Shown in pieces: positions 25,123 to 36,375 of a stretch of DNA of 64,000 nt (positions within the stretch are counted from its first letter, which is position 1; each line of letters begins with the position of its first letter). Below the pieces are notes generated by a model. The model was not told where the DNA came from. It did not search any database and saw nothing but the letters and a program-made list of their open reading frames with translations. This DNA is from Coniferiporia sulphurascens (taxonomy: Eukaryota > Basidiomycota > Agaricomycetes > Hymenochaetales > Hymenochaetaceae): positions 2,604,001 to 2,668,000 of the forward strand of contig NBBA01000001.1 of assembly GCA_002794785.1 (NCBI GenBank), given 5' to 3'. Made by a program: the position numbers and the translations under genes.

Positions 25123-25794
25123 CTACACTAGACGACGAGAATCGCTAACAAAACTTCTTCTGCGTCTGTTACCGCGAACCCAGAAGCATGTTGCTAGCAG
25201 AGTTAGCACCGAGATACCGAGCTCGGTCCAGCCGAGAGCCTCGACTGTTAGCGATTGCCGACAGCTGCGCAGCGCATATTTCTCGGTCAACGGCAGAGCA
25301 ATGGGACGGCGGTCACTGACGAACCGTGAGATAGTCGCCACTCCAGCACAGTTCCCTCCCATACGGGTATGGAGCATGGTGCCTGACGCGACGGCCTAAA
25401 CATTGAAAGAAATGGTGAACGATGCAACCTTGGAAGTGTGATCGAATACATACCCATAGTACGGTATTCACGAATAGCCAGGCCACGGAGCTCGCAATGC
25501 TGGCGAGAATGTGCACGGCACCGTCGACAATCCACAAGACATAGGATGTTGCAAACAAAGTTGTCCATACGGCATTGAAGCAAAAAAAGATTAATCTGGG
25601 TGGGTTTCAGTTGGCACGGAGGTCCACACTTGGTTGGATACAGACAGTCTGTGATAGCGAGGAGTTGGCCAGGTGTCCCTCTCGTTGCCCGCATTGACGA
25701 GAAAAGCGGTTAGCCCAAGTTCTGTCATGGCTACCAGAGCCATAAGGAGAAAGAAGAGCGGGTGGTAGCGAGCACTTTGAGAGGCTTTACGCAT
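25123..25794 (-). CDS. Four-helix membrane protein, MARVEL-like
   Basis: Four exons (25794-25646, 25595-25454, 25395-25325, 25264-25123) encode 167 residues with four hydrophobic helices: PLFFLLMALVAMTELGLTAF, IFFCFNAVWTTLFATSYVLW, ASIASSVAWLFVNTVLWAV and ELGISVLTLLATCFWV. A short basic tail ends the protein (GNRRRRSF). This size and topology match fungal MARVEL-domain-like proteins of unknown function. Intron phases agree across all joins. The assignment rests on topology, not on a specific motif. Confidence 0.7.
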
Positions 25795-26306
25795 AGCTAA
25801 GTTACACTCAACAAAGGATGCGGGAGAGAGCTGTGACTGTCGGGTTGGGATCAGGAGGCAGAGTGCTTGCTCCCTTGAACATGCCCTTTACTCGTGGTCT
25901 TGGGTGAGGACATGAGGCTGCCGCGAGCCGAATGATGTATGCAGCTGCACTGGGCCCAGACGGACAGTCTCATTATGTTGTGTTGTAGGACTGCGTCTAA
26001 GTTCAAAAGAAAGAAAAAACACTGGTAGCTGAGTGAGTAGTAGCGCATATAGTCACTTGCTACGAGCTCAGGGCCGAAGTCACGGTCCAGAACTGGCCGT
26101 GACTCGTGTTCCCACGACGGGCGAAATCTCTAATTTATTCTGGATTTTTCGTCGCCGCCATCTATCTCGCCTCCTTCCACTAGTACCGTAAGCCTGTTCC
26201 TCACTCCCCCTCCTCCTCCCCCCTCCTTCCCGCCCCCGCCCTCCCCCGCCCTCCTACTCCCGCCTCCGCCTCCACTTCTTCCTCTTTCGCTCTCCTTCCC
26301 CTTCTC
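25795..26306. promoter_or_regulatory. Divergent promoter region with long C/T-rich tract before KH gene
   Basis: No gene is seen. From 26196 to 26305 the plus strand is almost purely pyrimidine, with many CCTCC and CCCGCC units, and runs right up to the ATG at 26307. Such tracts mark transcription start regions of highly expressed fungal genes. Here it could also be part of the mRNA leader of a poly(C)-binding-type protein. Confidence 0.6.
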
Positions 26307-27473
26307 ATGGCATCTCCGTCACGCCACGACTCTCATCCAGATGATGGTACGCAACTTCTGGTTTCCAGGACACCTGTCTCATTCTAACAATCCCAATCAT
26401 TACCTTGCTATCCCAGAGTCTCCCGAAGACCGTTCCCGCTCCCAATCTCCCTCTCCCCAAGAGACTCTCACCCTCCGTGCCATCGTCAGCACCAAAGATG
26501 CTGGCGTCATCATTGGAAAGGGTGGCAAAAACGTCGCCGATCTCCGCGACGAGACCGGGGTGAAGGCCGGTGTTAGCAAGGTTGTCCCCGGCGTTCATGA
26601 GCGCGTCCTTACCGTCAGCGGTAACGTCGAGGGTGTCGCAAAGGTACGCTTTATTGGTTCTGCCCTCTGGCTGACCCGTCTTCCGCTCTAACAGATTATT
26701 CCTGTTCCCAGGCGTACCGACTAATTATTTCTCAATTGATTGACGCAAATCCTTCCTCACCGACGACCCCTGTACCTCCTTCTAATACTTCAATCCGTCT
26801 CCTCATTTCCCACAATCTAATGGGTACCATCATTGGGCGTGGTGGACTCAAGATTAAGGCAATTCAGGATGCTTCCGGGGCCCGTATGATCGCCTCCAAG
26901 GACATGCTTCCCCAGTCGACGGAGCGCATTGTCGAAGTTCAGGGTAGTGCCGATTCCATCGGGGCTGCTATAGAGCAGATTGGTAAATGTCTGCTTGAGG
27001 ACTGGGAGCGTGGCCAGGGTACTGTTCTCTTTCATCCAGGAACGGGTGGCGAAGAGCGCGCGTCGGCTGGCCGGCGACCGACAAACGGCTACCCATCAGG
27101 TTCCTTCAATGGTACGCGTCGCACAAACGGTGATCGTGTCCGTAGCTCGCCGCCCCCGACTCCACCGCAAACCTTGCCAGCGAGCAGCCCGCAGCAGTCT
27201 GCAAACCTGCGCACTCAGAACATTTCCATCCCGTCAGACATGGTTGGCTGCATCATCGGCCGCAGCGGGACAAAAATCACGGAAATACGACGCCTCTCGG
27301 GTTCAAAGATTTCCATCGCGAAAACTCCTCACGATGAGACCGGCGAACGCATGTTTACTATTGTCGGGACTCCGGAGGCGAACGAGAAGGCTCTTTTCCT
27401 ACTCTACAACCAGCTGGAGAGTGAGAAGGAGAGGCGGGTAGGAAGAGAGGCTCAACAGCAGGATGCTGTGTGA
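26307..27473 (+). CDS. Triple-KH RNA-binding protein (PCBP/hnRNP K-like; Pbp2/Rnc1 type)
   Basis: Three exons (26307-26346, 26417-26643, 26712-27473) encode 342 residues. Three KH domains carry intact GXXG loops: AGVIIGKGGKNVADLRDETG (about residues 43-62), MGTIIGRGGLKIKAIQ (about 130-145) and VGCIIGRSGTKITEIRRLSG (about 265-284). A low-complexity Pro/Ser linker separates KH2 and KH3. Fungal relatives (yeast Pbp2, fission yeast Rnc1) bind C/U-rich mRNA elements and control stability. Both flanks of the gene are unusually pyrimidine-rich. The start at 26307 places MASPSRHDS upstream of the first splice. Confidence 0.92.
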
Positions 27474-28000
27474 ACGGGGAACTATCCTCTCATTCGTCAG
27501 ACTTCCTCGGTTTCTGCGTCTCTGTGGGCTCGCTGCTATCGACCCTTCAGAGTGAAAGAAGGCCCTTGCTCTTCAAGCTGAATCCTTGACTCGCCCCCGA
27601 ATGAAATCTAAAACAACGTCAGTGCTCATGCACCTGTAATCCCCTCTCTACTTCCGAACCCCACTGTCCCCATCAATTTTTTGAGATTCACTGTCTTGCT
27701 CCCTCGCACGTCTACTCGTAGCCTGTCGCTTCCGTCCTTTCCCTGCAGCTCCCCGTTGTCAAGAAACTCAGTACGTTTTATCACGGTTCTCCCCATCTGT
27801 CTTCCTCTCCTTTCCTTTCCTTTCCGTCTTCCTTTGTTGCCTTCCTCCGTCCGCGCGGAACGTAAGTAGACTCCATGGTATTCTTCATATCGCCTTGCGA
27901 CATTGTAAGAAGATTTCACAATTATTTACAAAGAATGTAATGCTATGTGTGCGACGTGCTGTACAACAGGTGCCGATGATTTCGTAGCAAGTATAAGTTT
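27474..28000. other. 3' intergenic region with CCTTT repeats
   Basis: This is the convergent gap between the KH gene and ELP5. It contains a second pyrimidine-rich segment, with tandem CCTTT units at about 27803-27822. No gene is supported. Confidence 0.55.
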
Positions 28001-29345
28001 TCATATGTCTAGATCTTCATCTGGGTCTTCATCGTCCAAATCATCCGCAGAATCTGGATCATACAATATCTGGGCGTCATACTTCGACGTTTGACCTGAG
28101 TGGATTTTAGTCAATGTTCTCCTGTGCATGCGGGAGGAGGGAGGAACATACCATTATGCTCGTAAGGAAGGGGTACCTGTGAGCGGGAGGCTTGTTGAGA
28201 TTCGGTCAGACTCAAATTAAAGGTCAGGTTTTTAGTCGGGTCGGGTGAGTCCTGTAAATCACAGATATCAAGTTAGCACGTTTCCGGCACAGTATCCAGG
28301 ACATATGCGCCTTCAGACGCACTTGCTCCATAGTAGCCTGTTCCCGCCAAACACCCTTCAAAGATTCCAATTCCTCGAGCTCTACCGGGCCGCCTTTGGC
28401 TGCAGACCAGCCTTCAAGCACGCGCTCTACCCCCTTCCGCCTCGCAGAGTTCGGTAGAGCGCTAGAGAACGGCGCGTCGCCGCCGCGCGCACGTATCACG
28501 ACTTCCACAATCAGCTCGTCCAAAGGGCCGCCACCTGCGCCGCCCTCCCCTTCTGCGTCAAACACGTAATGCTCACCAGTGCGCGGGCGCTCCGCGAGCG
28601 GGGAGAAGACGCGCCAGAATCTCAGGTGCTCGGGGGCAAACGTGTCGGACGCGCGGGGCGGCGGGGGCGTGAGGAATGCGGTAGCTAAGTGCACAAAGAG
28701 CGCCGGCGGGAGGGCGGTTAAGTGGGTGAAGGTGGGTGAGAAGCTGGGTTGTTTGAGGAGGGGAATTAGTGCAGATAGTGAGGTAAGATGGCAGATAAGT
28801 CGGGAGGAGTCTGTGGAGATTGTCTAGGTCAGTGGGGCGGTACTATAGACTCGTCGACGACTTACCCTTGCGTGAGCAGACAGAGGCGAGGGCCTGCGAA
28901 AGAAATTTGTACGTCTCTGAAGGGGACTGGAGGTCTTCATCTAGGGTGTCGACGGAATCGAACACAACGGTTACGGGCTTGGTGGATTCTGTTGTTGGCC
29001 ATAGGTTTGCGGAGAGATCAAGGACAGGTCCTGGGCGAGGGAATGCGCACCTCGAATCACGTCCTCCACTGCTGCTGCCCTTCGTTTCCAGTCGATAGGA
29101 TTGTCTTGATAGCCCTGCACTTCCGAAGTCCAGTCGAGCACCCGTGCAGTTGCATGTACATCCTCCCGCCCCAGTAAATCCGCCGGCGCATACAACGCGC
29201 AGACCAGAACGAGCACATGGTTCAGCTGTGCATCGAAAATACCTCGAAGAACGGGTAGGACCGACTGCGCTGCAGATGACTGCAGCAACAGAAAAGAGCT
29301 CTGGAGTTTTCTCTGGTCGGTGAGAGTGGTCGAGAGGAATGACAT
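28001..29345 (-). CDS. ELP5: Elongator complex subunit 5
   Basis: Elp5 forms the Elp4-Elp5-Elp6 RecA-like ring that assists Elongator in wobble-uridine tRNA modification. Five exons (29345-29051, 28988-28866, 28810-28323, 28251-28152, 28095-28001) encode 366 residues. Family features are the N-terminal SSFLLLQSSAAQSVLPVLRG, VTVVFDSVDTL (Walker-B-like strand without ATPase residues), HLTSLSALIPLLKQPSF, and an acidic C-terminal tail starting ILYDPDSADDLDDEDPDED, which is characteristic. The first intron is best read as 62 nt (29050-28989), giving a clean frame. It is convergent with the KH gene. Confidence 0.85.
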
Positions 29346-29518
29346 TGCATATAGCTGATCGACGTTCCCGACACAATTTGAAAATATTTACTATCGCAAA
29401 CTTAAAGCGGTTAGAATGATAAAAAAAATCACAAGTCCAGAAACTATGTAACAGTTAGATAGATGATTAGATAGATACGTCATGCAACTATTGACCATAT
29501 AACCTAGATACACAAATT

Positions 29519-30461
29519 TCATTCGACCTTTTGTAACCCAGTCCACCTTTCCCTTGTCAGCTCGTAGGTCAACGTGGTCCGCGACGCGATTAATCCGACC
29601 ACTGGCCCACGTTTAGTAATACTGAATCCCGCATCTCTCAAAGAGCGCCCCAGATACGTCGAGAACGGGGAGGGCGTCGCCTCGATTCGCTCAACAATGT
29701 CTGACCCTTGAAAAGCGTGCTTGATGGCGAACTCGAGGAGGTCGTTTTGGGCGAAGGCGGGACGGTACGACTCTGCAACATAGAAATGGCGTATGGTTGC
29801 GATCGATGCGGTGTCCTTGCTGTACCTCCGTTCCTTTCCCTTTGATTTTCGTGGATTCTCCCCGACCTGGGCAGGGAGCGTCTGATCCAATAGGGAATCC
29901 GCCGAAGCGTCTATGGCAATGAGTCCTACGAACTTGTTTCCGTACTCGAGCAACCAAAGACCCGAAGAGGGGGAGCGGGCATAATAAGACTTTATGTCGA
30001 CAATGTCGGGACGCTTTAGGACTTGGAGAGACTGCTCGTCGAACTTGGGACGCTGATACCTGAAGTACTTTAATGAGCACACGACAAGGGTCAGAGCATA
30101 GGAAGGCGTGGGATTACCAGTCAATAAGGAATATTAAAGGCAAGGACATGGCTGCGAAAGCGGGAAGGGGACGCAAGTAGCCAAGAAAGCCAAAGTCAGG
30201 CTCTGGCCACCAGTGCATTATTTGAATGAAGGTGGACGAGAGGAGGATCCAGACGGCGATAGTCCACGGGTTTGTCATGGCTGGAGGACAGAAGAGCACG
30301 GGATGAGCTCAAACATAGCGGGAACGAGAACTGGAGATCTCGCCTTTGTGGTTTGCCGTCGCAAGTGGTTCCATGCACGCCTTTGCGACCATGAATCTGA
30401 CGAGTTTGTTGTCGTCGTCCTGGTGAAGATAGGGTCGTATAATGGCTTGGAGGGATGCCAT
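29519..30461 (-). CDS. Membrane-associated GNAT-type N-acetyltransferase
   Basis: Three exons (30461-30344, 30280-30118, 30059-29519) encode 273 residues. The N-terminus includes KLVRFMVAKACMEPLA, then two hydrophobic helices (WTIAVWILLSSTFIQIMHWW and LPAFAAMSLPLIFLIDW). The C-terminal half has GNAT-like strands: GLWLLEYGNKFVGLIAIDAS, IRHFYVAESYRPA with an R/Q-x-x-A-like position, and DLLEFAIKHAF. Similar fungal proteins are annotated as N-acetyltransferase-domain membrane proteins. The first intron appears to start with GC (30343); an alternative GT donor at about 30329 also keeps the frame. The substrate is unknown. Confidence 0.72.
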
Positions 30462-30687
30462 GGCTGTTGCGAGGAAGAGGGCAACGAGTTGAAAATCATT
30501 TTGTGGCAAGAAGATGTTGCAGGAACTTGAAGCCAGGAACTGGCGGACACACGTTCGTCAAAGCCGGCGGGATTGAAAAGTCACGTGCCGAGTAATTTCG
30601 ACGTCATACCTACCAGTCGTTGGACAGCTCGGCAGCGTTCTGCCCTCCGACCTTCCTTGTCCACTAACATGCCTCACTCGGGGACAT

Positions 30688-33600
30688 GTGGCACAGGCCC
30701 TCCTCCACGAACCCCGCACCAAATCCCTTAGCGAGCTCGCTTGCACGCGACGCCTTACTTGTATATGCTCATCGTTTGTTCAAATCGCCTTTCCAATTGG
30801 CATATCCAGCAGCTGCATCACCGACACGACAGTCCTTGACCCGAAGTCTGTTGAACATCCCTACACCACTCATTTGCTGCCCTTTTTACTGGAGCCACGG
30901 ACTCTACACCCCAGACATCTTCCTACGCTCTTGCTCCTTGGATGCGTCTATCACGCCATCGGCGATTATGGCGCTAGTATCTCACAGAATGAAGAAATTC
31001 TGCGTATTGACGGCGCTTATGTGAGGACTTCCTTGGGACTATACAACTTTCGATTGATAGGCTAGGCAGGTCGAGGCCATGTCCAATCTCGGGACCACTT
31101 TAAAAGCGATGGGTCGCGACGGCGATGCGCTAACCTGGTGGTGGAGGGCTGTTTCTTTGAGGCCAGCATATTGGGATGCTGTAGTAAGTTTTTTTTAATC
31201 CACAGAACACAAGTAGAATCTTGATGGAAGATCCTCAGAATAACCTTCTCGGAACATTGACCTTCGACAACGAAAGAGCCATGCGTGCGCCTGATGTGGC
31301 ATTTAGTGAAACCTTAAAACTCTGCGAGCTTGTTCAGTCACAGCTTGTTAGCAGTGACGGGAAAACTCTGGTGACAGTACCGTCCGATGAATTACACCAA
31401 CTCCAAAACACATTGTATGTCAGTGGGAGTGTACGCGGCCTCTCCGGACAAGACTTCGAATCTGGAGGGCTGCTTGACTTTGTGACTGCCATTGAGATAC
31501 TGCTCCAAACAAGTGGTGCAGAGGGAGTAACAGAGTGCTACAACATCAAACACCTACTTCTCTCAGTGTGCATAGGGGGCCTTGTGCTTAGTTTTGCTCT
31601 CCCTGATTCTGTTGCCACCCTCGCCTCGAATCTAGGATACTCCGACCCCGCTACTAGCTCTATCACTCAGGGAGGTGATATTTTAGAGTTCGTGCAGGCC
31701 GCGGACGACGCACTTGTGGATATTCTATTTATTGAGGCGGGCGGTGTATTTCCATCGATTTTTTTAACACCCGAGCAGGCGGGTCAACTTGCTTCTTACG
31801 TCTTCCATGCTTCTTTCGGCGTGTTTCCGTCTCTGTGCTCATGGTCAGACGCCAATAGACGTCTAGAGCAGCCCTCTGAGAAAGTGAGGTCCGACTCGAA
31901 CACCATAACATCGAATGTGTTACTGGGAATTGCGAAAAAGCTTCACGAAATGCAATCTCTAATGATTTCCTTCCCGAGGTTTGATAAACAGTTGCGTGCC
32001 GGGCCCTCACTCATTCTGCTCTTGTACTACCTTGCGTTTTCGCTATCCCCCTCACCGTCTGTCTGTAATAATCTGGGTATTATTTTGTCTACGACTCCGT
32101 GGCGGATATACCAGCTGAAAGCTATGACCAGCGGGGCGGCTCTGTCACTACGGGGCTTGCTAAGTCGTATTACGAAAAAGGCTTAGAGCTTGATAATACC
32201 CACCCACATCTTTTGACAAACATAGGCTCTTTGCTCAAGGAGACAGGATTTCTGGAAGAAGCTATACAGTTGAGTCGACAAGTTACCCCTGTAGGTGCGC
32301 TTCGTCCATGAACTGAAAGATGGGCCTACATAGAGTGTACGCGCGCGTCGTCCAACTAAGTCCGAACTTTGATGTCGCCCTAGCAAACTACGCCAATGCT
32401 ATTAAAGATTCCGTATGTCGTTCGACAAATACGGAGGCATAAATTGGACTGATATCTAGTGATCAACAGGGTCGCTTGTCGGAATCAATCCCAGTATACC
32501 GCCGTGCAGTTCAGATTAACGGCAACCTACCGGAAGCACTGTGCGGCTTGGTTCATGCTGCTTGGTCGGTCTGCGATTGGCGAAGTTTGGGGCACGTCGG
32601 ATCAGGCCTGATAATCGACGACATCGGCAATATACTTGTGAATGCTTCCGATGACGCCAACATCTCCTATGATTCTGGGTGGATGCCAAAGCTCATCCAT
32701 ATCACTCAGATACAGCTATCAGAGGCTTATCAGCTTAACATTGACCTTATGAAAACGACGGGGCGGATGGAGGACTGGTTATCTTGGATAGAAGGCAGCA
32801 CCAATAATGAACTTTCTCCGGCTGAGAAGTCGCGCTGGGTTGCCGATTTACGGAGATTCTATTCAGATTTTGGTCATGAAAGGCAGAATTTAAACGAGTG
32901 TGGATTCATTATTCGAGTTGTGGAATGGCTGATGCGACACCTCCAATGGCGGTGGTATAACGAAGCATTTGGCATATCTTTATTTTCCCAAGGAAAACCA
33001 AGGCCATTATTTCTCGAGTTATCTGCTGCGACAATAATCAAATTTCGCAGGCCTCGTCTGCCACCATCTATGGTTTTTCAAGCAACACCCTCCGTCCTTC
33101 CTTTCCATACGGTATTTCGCCCACCCGGAATCTATGTCTTCCTCTGACTTCTCTATTAGTTCATATACCTCTTCAGCGCGAGGCAATTACGTTTAGTTGC
33201 ACACCGAAATGCAATCCGTATTTCGCACTCAACACTTACTCGCCCGTGGTTACCCGAGCATGTCTACCCGCCACCTCCACCGCCTTATGGGCGCATTAAT
33301 GTTGCATATGTTTCGAGCGATTTCACGTGGGCCCATCATCCCTCCCCCCCTCAATAAACAAAGCTAATTTTTGATTCGATTAGTGATCATCCCACGGCTC
33401 ATCTGTTTGGTTCTGTTCCCCGAATGCACTCTAATAGGTTTCGAGCTTTTATCTACGCGTTAAATGCGTCGGACTCTTCAATGAATCGGAAGAAATTCGA
33501 AGAAGAATCGGAGGTGTTTCGAGATGTATCAAGCTGGCCAACACAGCGAATTATTGAACAGATAATCAAGGATGAAATCCACATCCGTGAGCAACGACGT

Positions 33601-35335
33601 TCTTTACCTACCTGTCTTGGGGTAACTAATATTGTTTTCAAGTCGTGAACCTTAATGGATACACGAAGGGTGCGCGCAATGACATATTTGCTGCAAGACC
33701 GTGTCCCCTACAGATTTCGTTCCTGGGATTTGCAGGGACATTGGCCGCTGGTATGTGGCTTTCTTTTTTCCCTACGTCTTGCCTCATGAGTCGACCGTCG
33801 TTATTTATAGGTTGGTGCGATTATCTGGTCTGTGACCCTATTGTATGTCCCCCGAGTACTCGAGTATGCGAAATATGCGAATCGCGCGCTCCTGCTCCTA
33901 GCCGAGGAGATTCTGCAACAGCAGACTTCGATCTGGGTCCTGATCCTGAGTCGGCTGATGACTGGAAATAGTGTGTGCCTTTGCAGTCTATGGCCTTATT
34001 TAACTCATGTATTCATCAATTTCATCCTCAGTGGAGAACGGTTGATTTATATGCCCGTGGGTCGGAACCTAATTCAAATTCGGGACAGGACTCACAAAAA
34101 CCGATGAGTTATTAGCATTCGTACCTTGTCACAGATCACAAGCAAACCTATGGGATGGGATATCACGAAAACAGTGTTTTCACACCAGGGCAGCGGTGGA
34201 AACAGGCTGAAACCAAACGGCGCAGACTCAGGCGCTGCCTATTTCCAGATATTTTCGAGTGTGTTTTTGCTGCAATATTTCGATCTACGATGATCACATA
34301 GGCTGAACTGATGCACCGTGCAGAGATACAATAATATTTGCGAACTTTAATCAGGTATGTTCAAGTGAATCAATTTTTCGAAGCATGTAGACTGAGATTT
34401 TCGTCCAGATGTATAAAGTAAGGAAAGCACCTGCTGCTAATTACTGCCGCCCCTGACAGTGCCTCAAATTATTATAGATTGATCCTGTGAGTATTCAGAA
34501 TTTCCTTTTAACTTAAGAATGCCACTTGACTGACGCTCACAAAGTCAGTGTATGCGACATGGTTGCGCATCCTGAAGAGGGTCCCCAATAGCATATTATG
34601 GCTTCTGCGTTTTCCTCCTGCCGGGGAAGAGCATCTTCTCCGCACCGCACGTCAATGGGCGGGTTCCGAAATAGCAGCACGAGTTCGCTTTACGGACGTA
34701 GCCAGGAAAGACGACTACGTCGAACGTGCAGCGGTAGCGGACATATTTTTGGATACAGTAGAGGTTCGTAATCGACACTTTTTTTACTTCATGATGGGAA
34801 ATACTGAGATCCTTATCCAAGTGCAACGCACACACTGTTGCCGCCGAGTGTGTATGATTCTTGAGACGTCATTTCTTAAATCACTAAAAAAATGCGTTGC
34901 AGCGTGCTGTGGGGTGGCACTCCCATAATCACTTGGCCTAAATATGCTTTCAAGATGTGCTCCCGCGTCGGCGCAAGCACCGCATACGCGACTGGTTTTG
35001 GGAAGCAGATGGTTGTAGATTCTCTATCTGCGTACGAGGAGAGAGCGGTGAGTCTAGCCATGAGTGCTACACCCTCGTCCTTCCGCAGGACTGGTCCAGA
35101 GGCCATAGAGGTTCGAGGAGAACTGGGTAACCTTCGCGAAGCTCTCTTCATGAATCGCGATCAAATGCCCTTATTCGACACACTTCGGTGGACACGGAAT
35201 CTAGAAAAAGGTTACGAGGAAGCCTGGAGGAGGTGGGTTCAAGGCGGAACAACTACACACTTTAATGTTGAAGGTGCCAACCATCGGTATGAGAAATGTA
35301 ATAGTTTCATATGGATACACGACGACGAAACATAG
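30688..35335 (+). CDS. O-GlcNAc-transferase-like protein (GT41) with TPR region; frame problems at 5' end
   Basis: This resembles the UDP-GlcNAc:protein O-GlcNAc transferase found in basidiomycetes and animals but not yeast. Exons run to 31020, then 31070-31183, 31239-~32095, ~32095-32268, 32334-32412, 32470-33111, 33160-33326, 33384-33586, 33643-33750, 33811-33970, 34032-34056, 34116-34258, 34324-34354, 34409-34417, 34478-34486, 34545-34763, 34822-34847 and 34903-35335. TPR segments include [13 protein letters not shown] and [16 protein letters not shown]. The catalytic part shows [65 protein letters not shown] and [18 protein letters not shown]. The start codon is not identified, two frames overlap at 30740-30880, and one more shift occurs near 32095. 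Two exons are 9 nt long. Confidence 0.8.
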
Positions 35336-35450
35336 AGATCCCAACTCCGCATGGATAGACAAAATATGGTATTATAATGCCACCAAACGGCACGAAAAAC
35401 AGACAAGAGAGTCAGTCCGTCGGTGCCCCGAATTGAAGCGCCTTTTGGGA

Positions 35451-36204
35451 TCATAAGGTCTGGTAGCCACCAGGAGCTTGGTTAGCCGCGGCTGCGGGAG
35501 TTGCGGCAGGGGCGGGAGGCTGCGCAGCAGGTTCGGAGCTTGCGTGGGCCTCGACGTCCTCGTAACCGCTTCGTCCCCCAGCAAAGGAAGAAAAGCCACC
35601 TGGCATTGACCAAACTAGATCGGACACAATAAGCGCTGAGATAATGTGCTTAAACGAATGTCAAAGGTACCTGTTGGGCCATTGATATCACCGCCTCGGA
35701 TATTCAGCCCAGAAAATTGTTCGCCGCGCTGACGGAGGGCGGAGACAAAGGAAAGGAAAGTCGGAGCCTAACAGGTTGTCAATTCACAGCATCTCATAAG
35801 GCAGTATTGGAAAAATCGTACCTTCAGTAAAAGGACAATAAGGGAGATGAGTTTGATAAACCAGTATTGCGAGTTTTGTGACATCCATATGATGTCGAAT
35901 ATCGCGGATCCGCCTAACAGGCCGGTGAACTGAAAGAATGACTCTTTAAACGACAGTCTTGGAGAATGAGAGAGAACGCACCAGCTTCAGCGACTGGTTC
36001 GACTCTGCGCTTTCTTGCGCGTACACCCCAAACAGGAATATAGGCAAGTTGTAAGACGGCCCCCTGAAGGGGGTAGTGACGAAGGAAAGGCACTGAAGGT
36101 ATATCGCATAAGCGTCAAATATCTACAGAAAAGTTGAGCTCCACACGTACCGTCTCTAGAATAACCAGGCTGCGAGGGTCGAGGCTTTGAAGGTAGTCTG
36201 CCAT
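35451..36204 (-). CDS. AGTRAP-like small membrane protein
   Basis: Five exons (36204-36151, 36092-35982, 35929-35822, 35767-35671, 35614-35451) encode 177 residues. Hydrophobic segments are SLVILETCLSFVTTPF, LPIFLFGVYAQES, FTGLLGGSAIFDIIWM and WFIKLISLIVLLLKAP, followed by GGDINGPTVWSMPGGFSSFA and an Ala/Pro-rich tail ending GGYQTL. The pattern matches fungal relatives of animal type-1 angiotensin-receptor-associated protein. Cellular role in fungi is unknown. The first intron is taken as 58 nt to the acceptor at 36093; a nearer AG would leave only 27 nt. It is divergent from DPH7 (171-bp gap). Confidence 0.78.
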
Positions 36205-36375
36205 TTTGTCAACGCTGAGAGGAGGTTGTGTTGAAGCAGCGTGTACTACTGGCAGCCTGAGTGCAGTTCTGTCCATCATTTGGGAAGATGATAAAAGGGA
36301 AAATGATCGGCGCGTGACTCACCGTGCCTTTCTGTCACGACAACGCGAATTTATATTCGTCCAAGTTGACTCCTC

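Noticed and set aside
29031..29050. Apparent 20-nt intron or frameshift in ELP5
   Set aside because: Using the same donor (29050) with the next AG at 28989 gives a normal 62-nt intron and a clean frame into ESTKPVTVVFDSVD.
33110..33400. Stop codons in the GT41 gene after VLPFHT
   Set aside because: Two normal introns (33112-33159 and 33327-33383) remove them and restore [18 protein letters not shown] and TDHPTAHLF.
36124..36150. 27-nt first intron in the AGTRAP-like gene
   Set aside because: A 58-nt alternative ending at 36093 keeps the phase and gives a protein closer to the family length.
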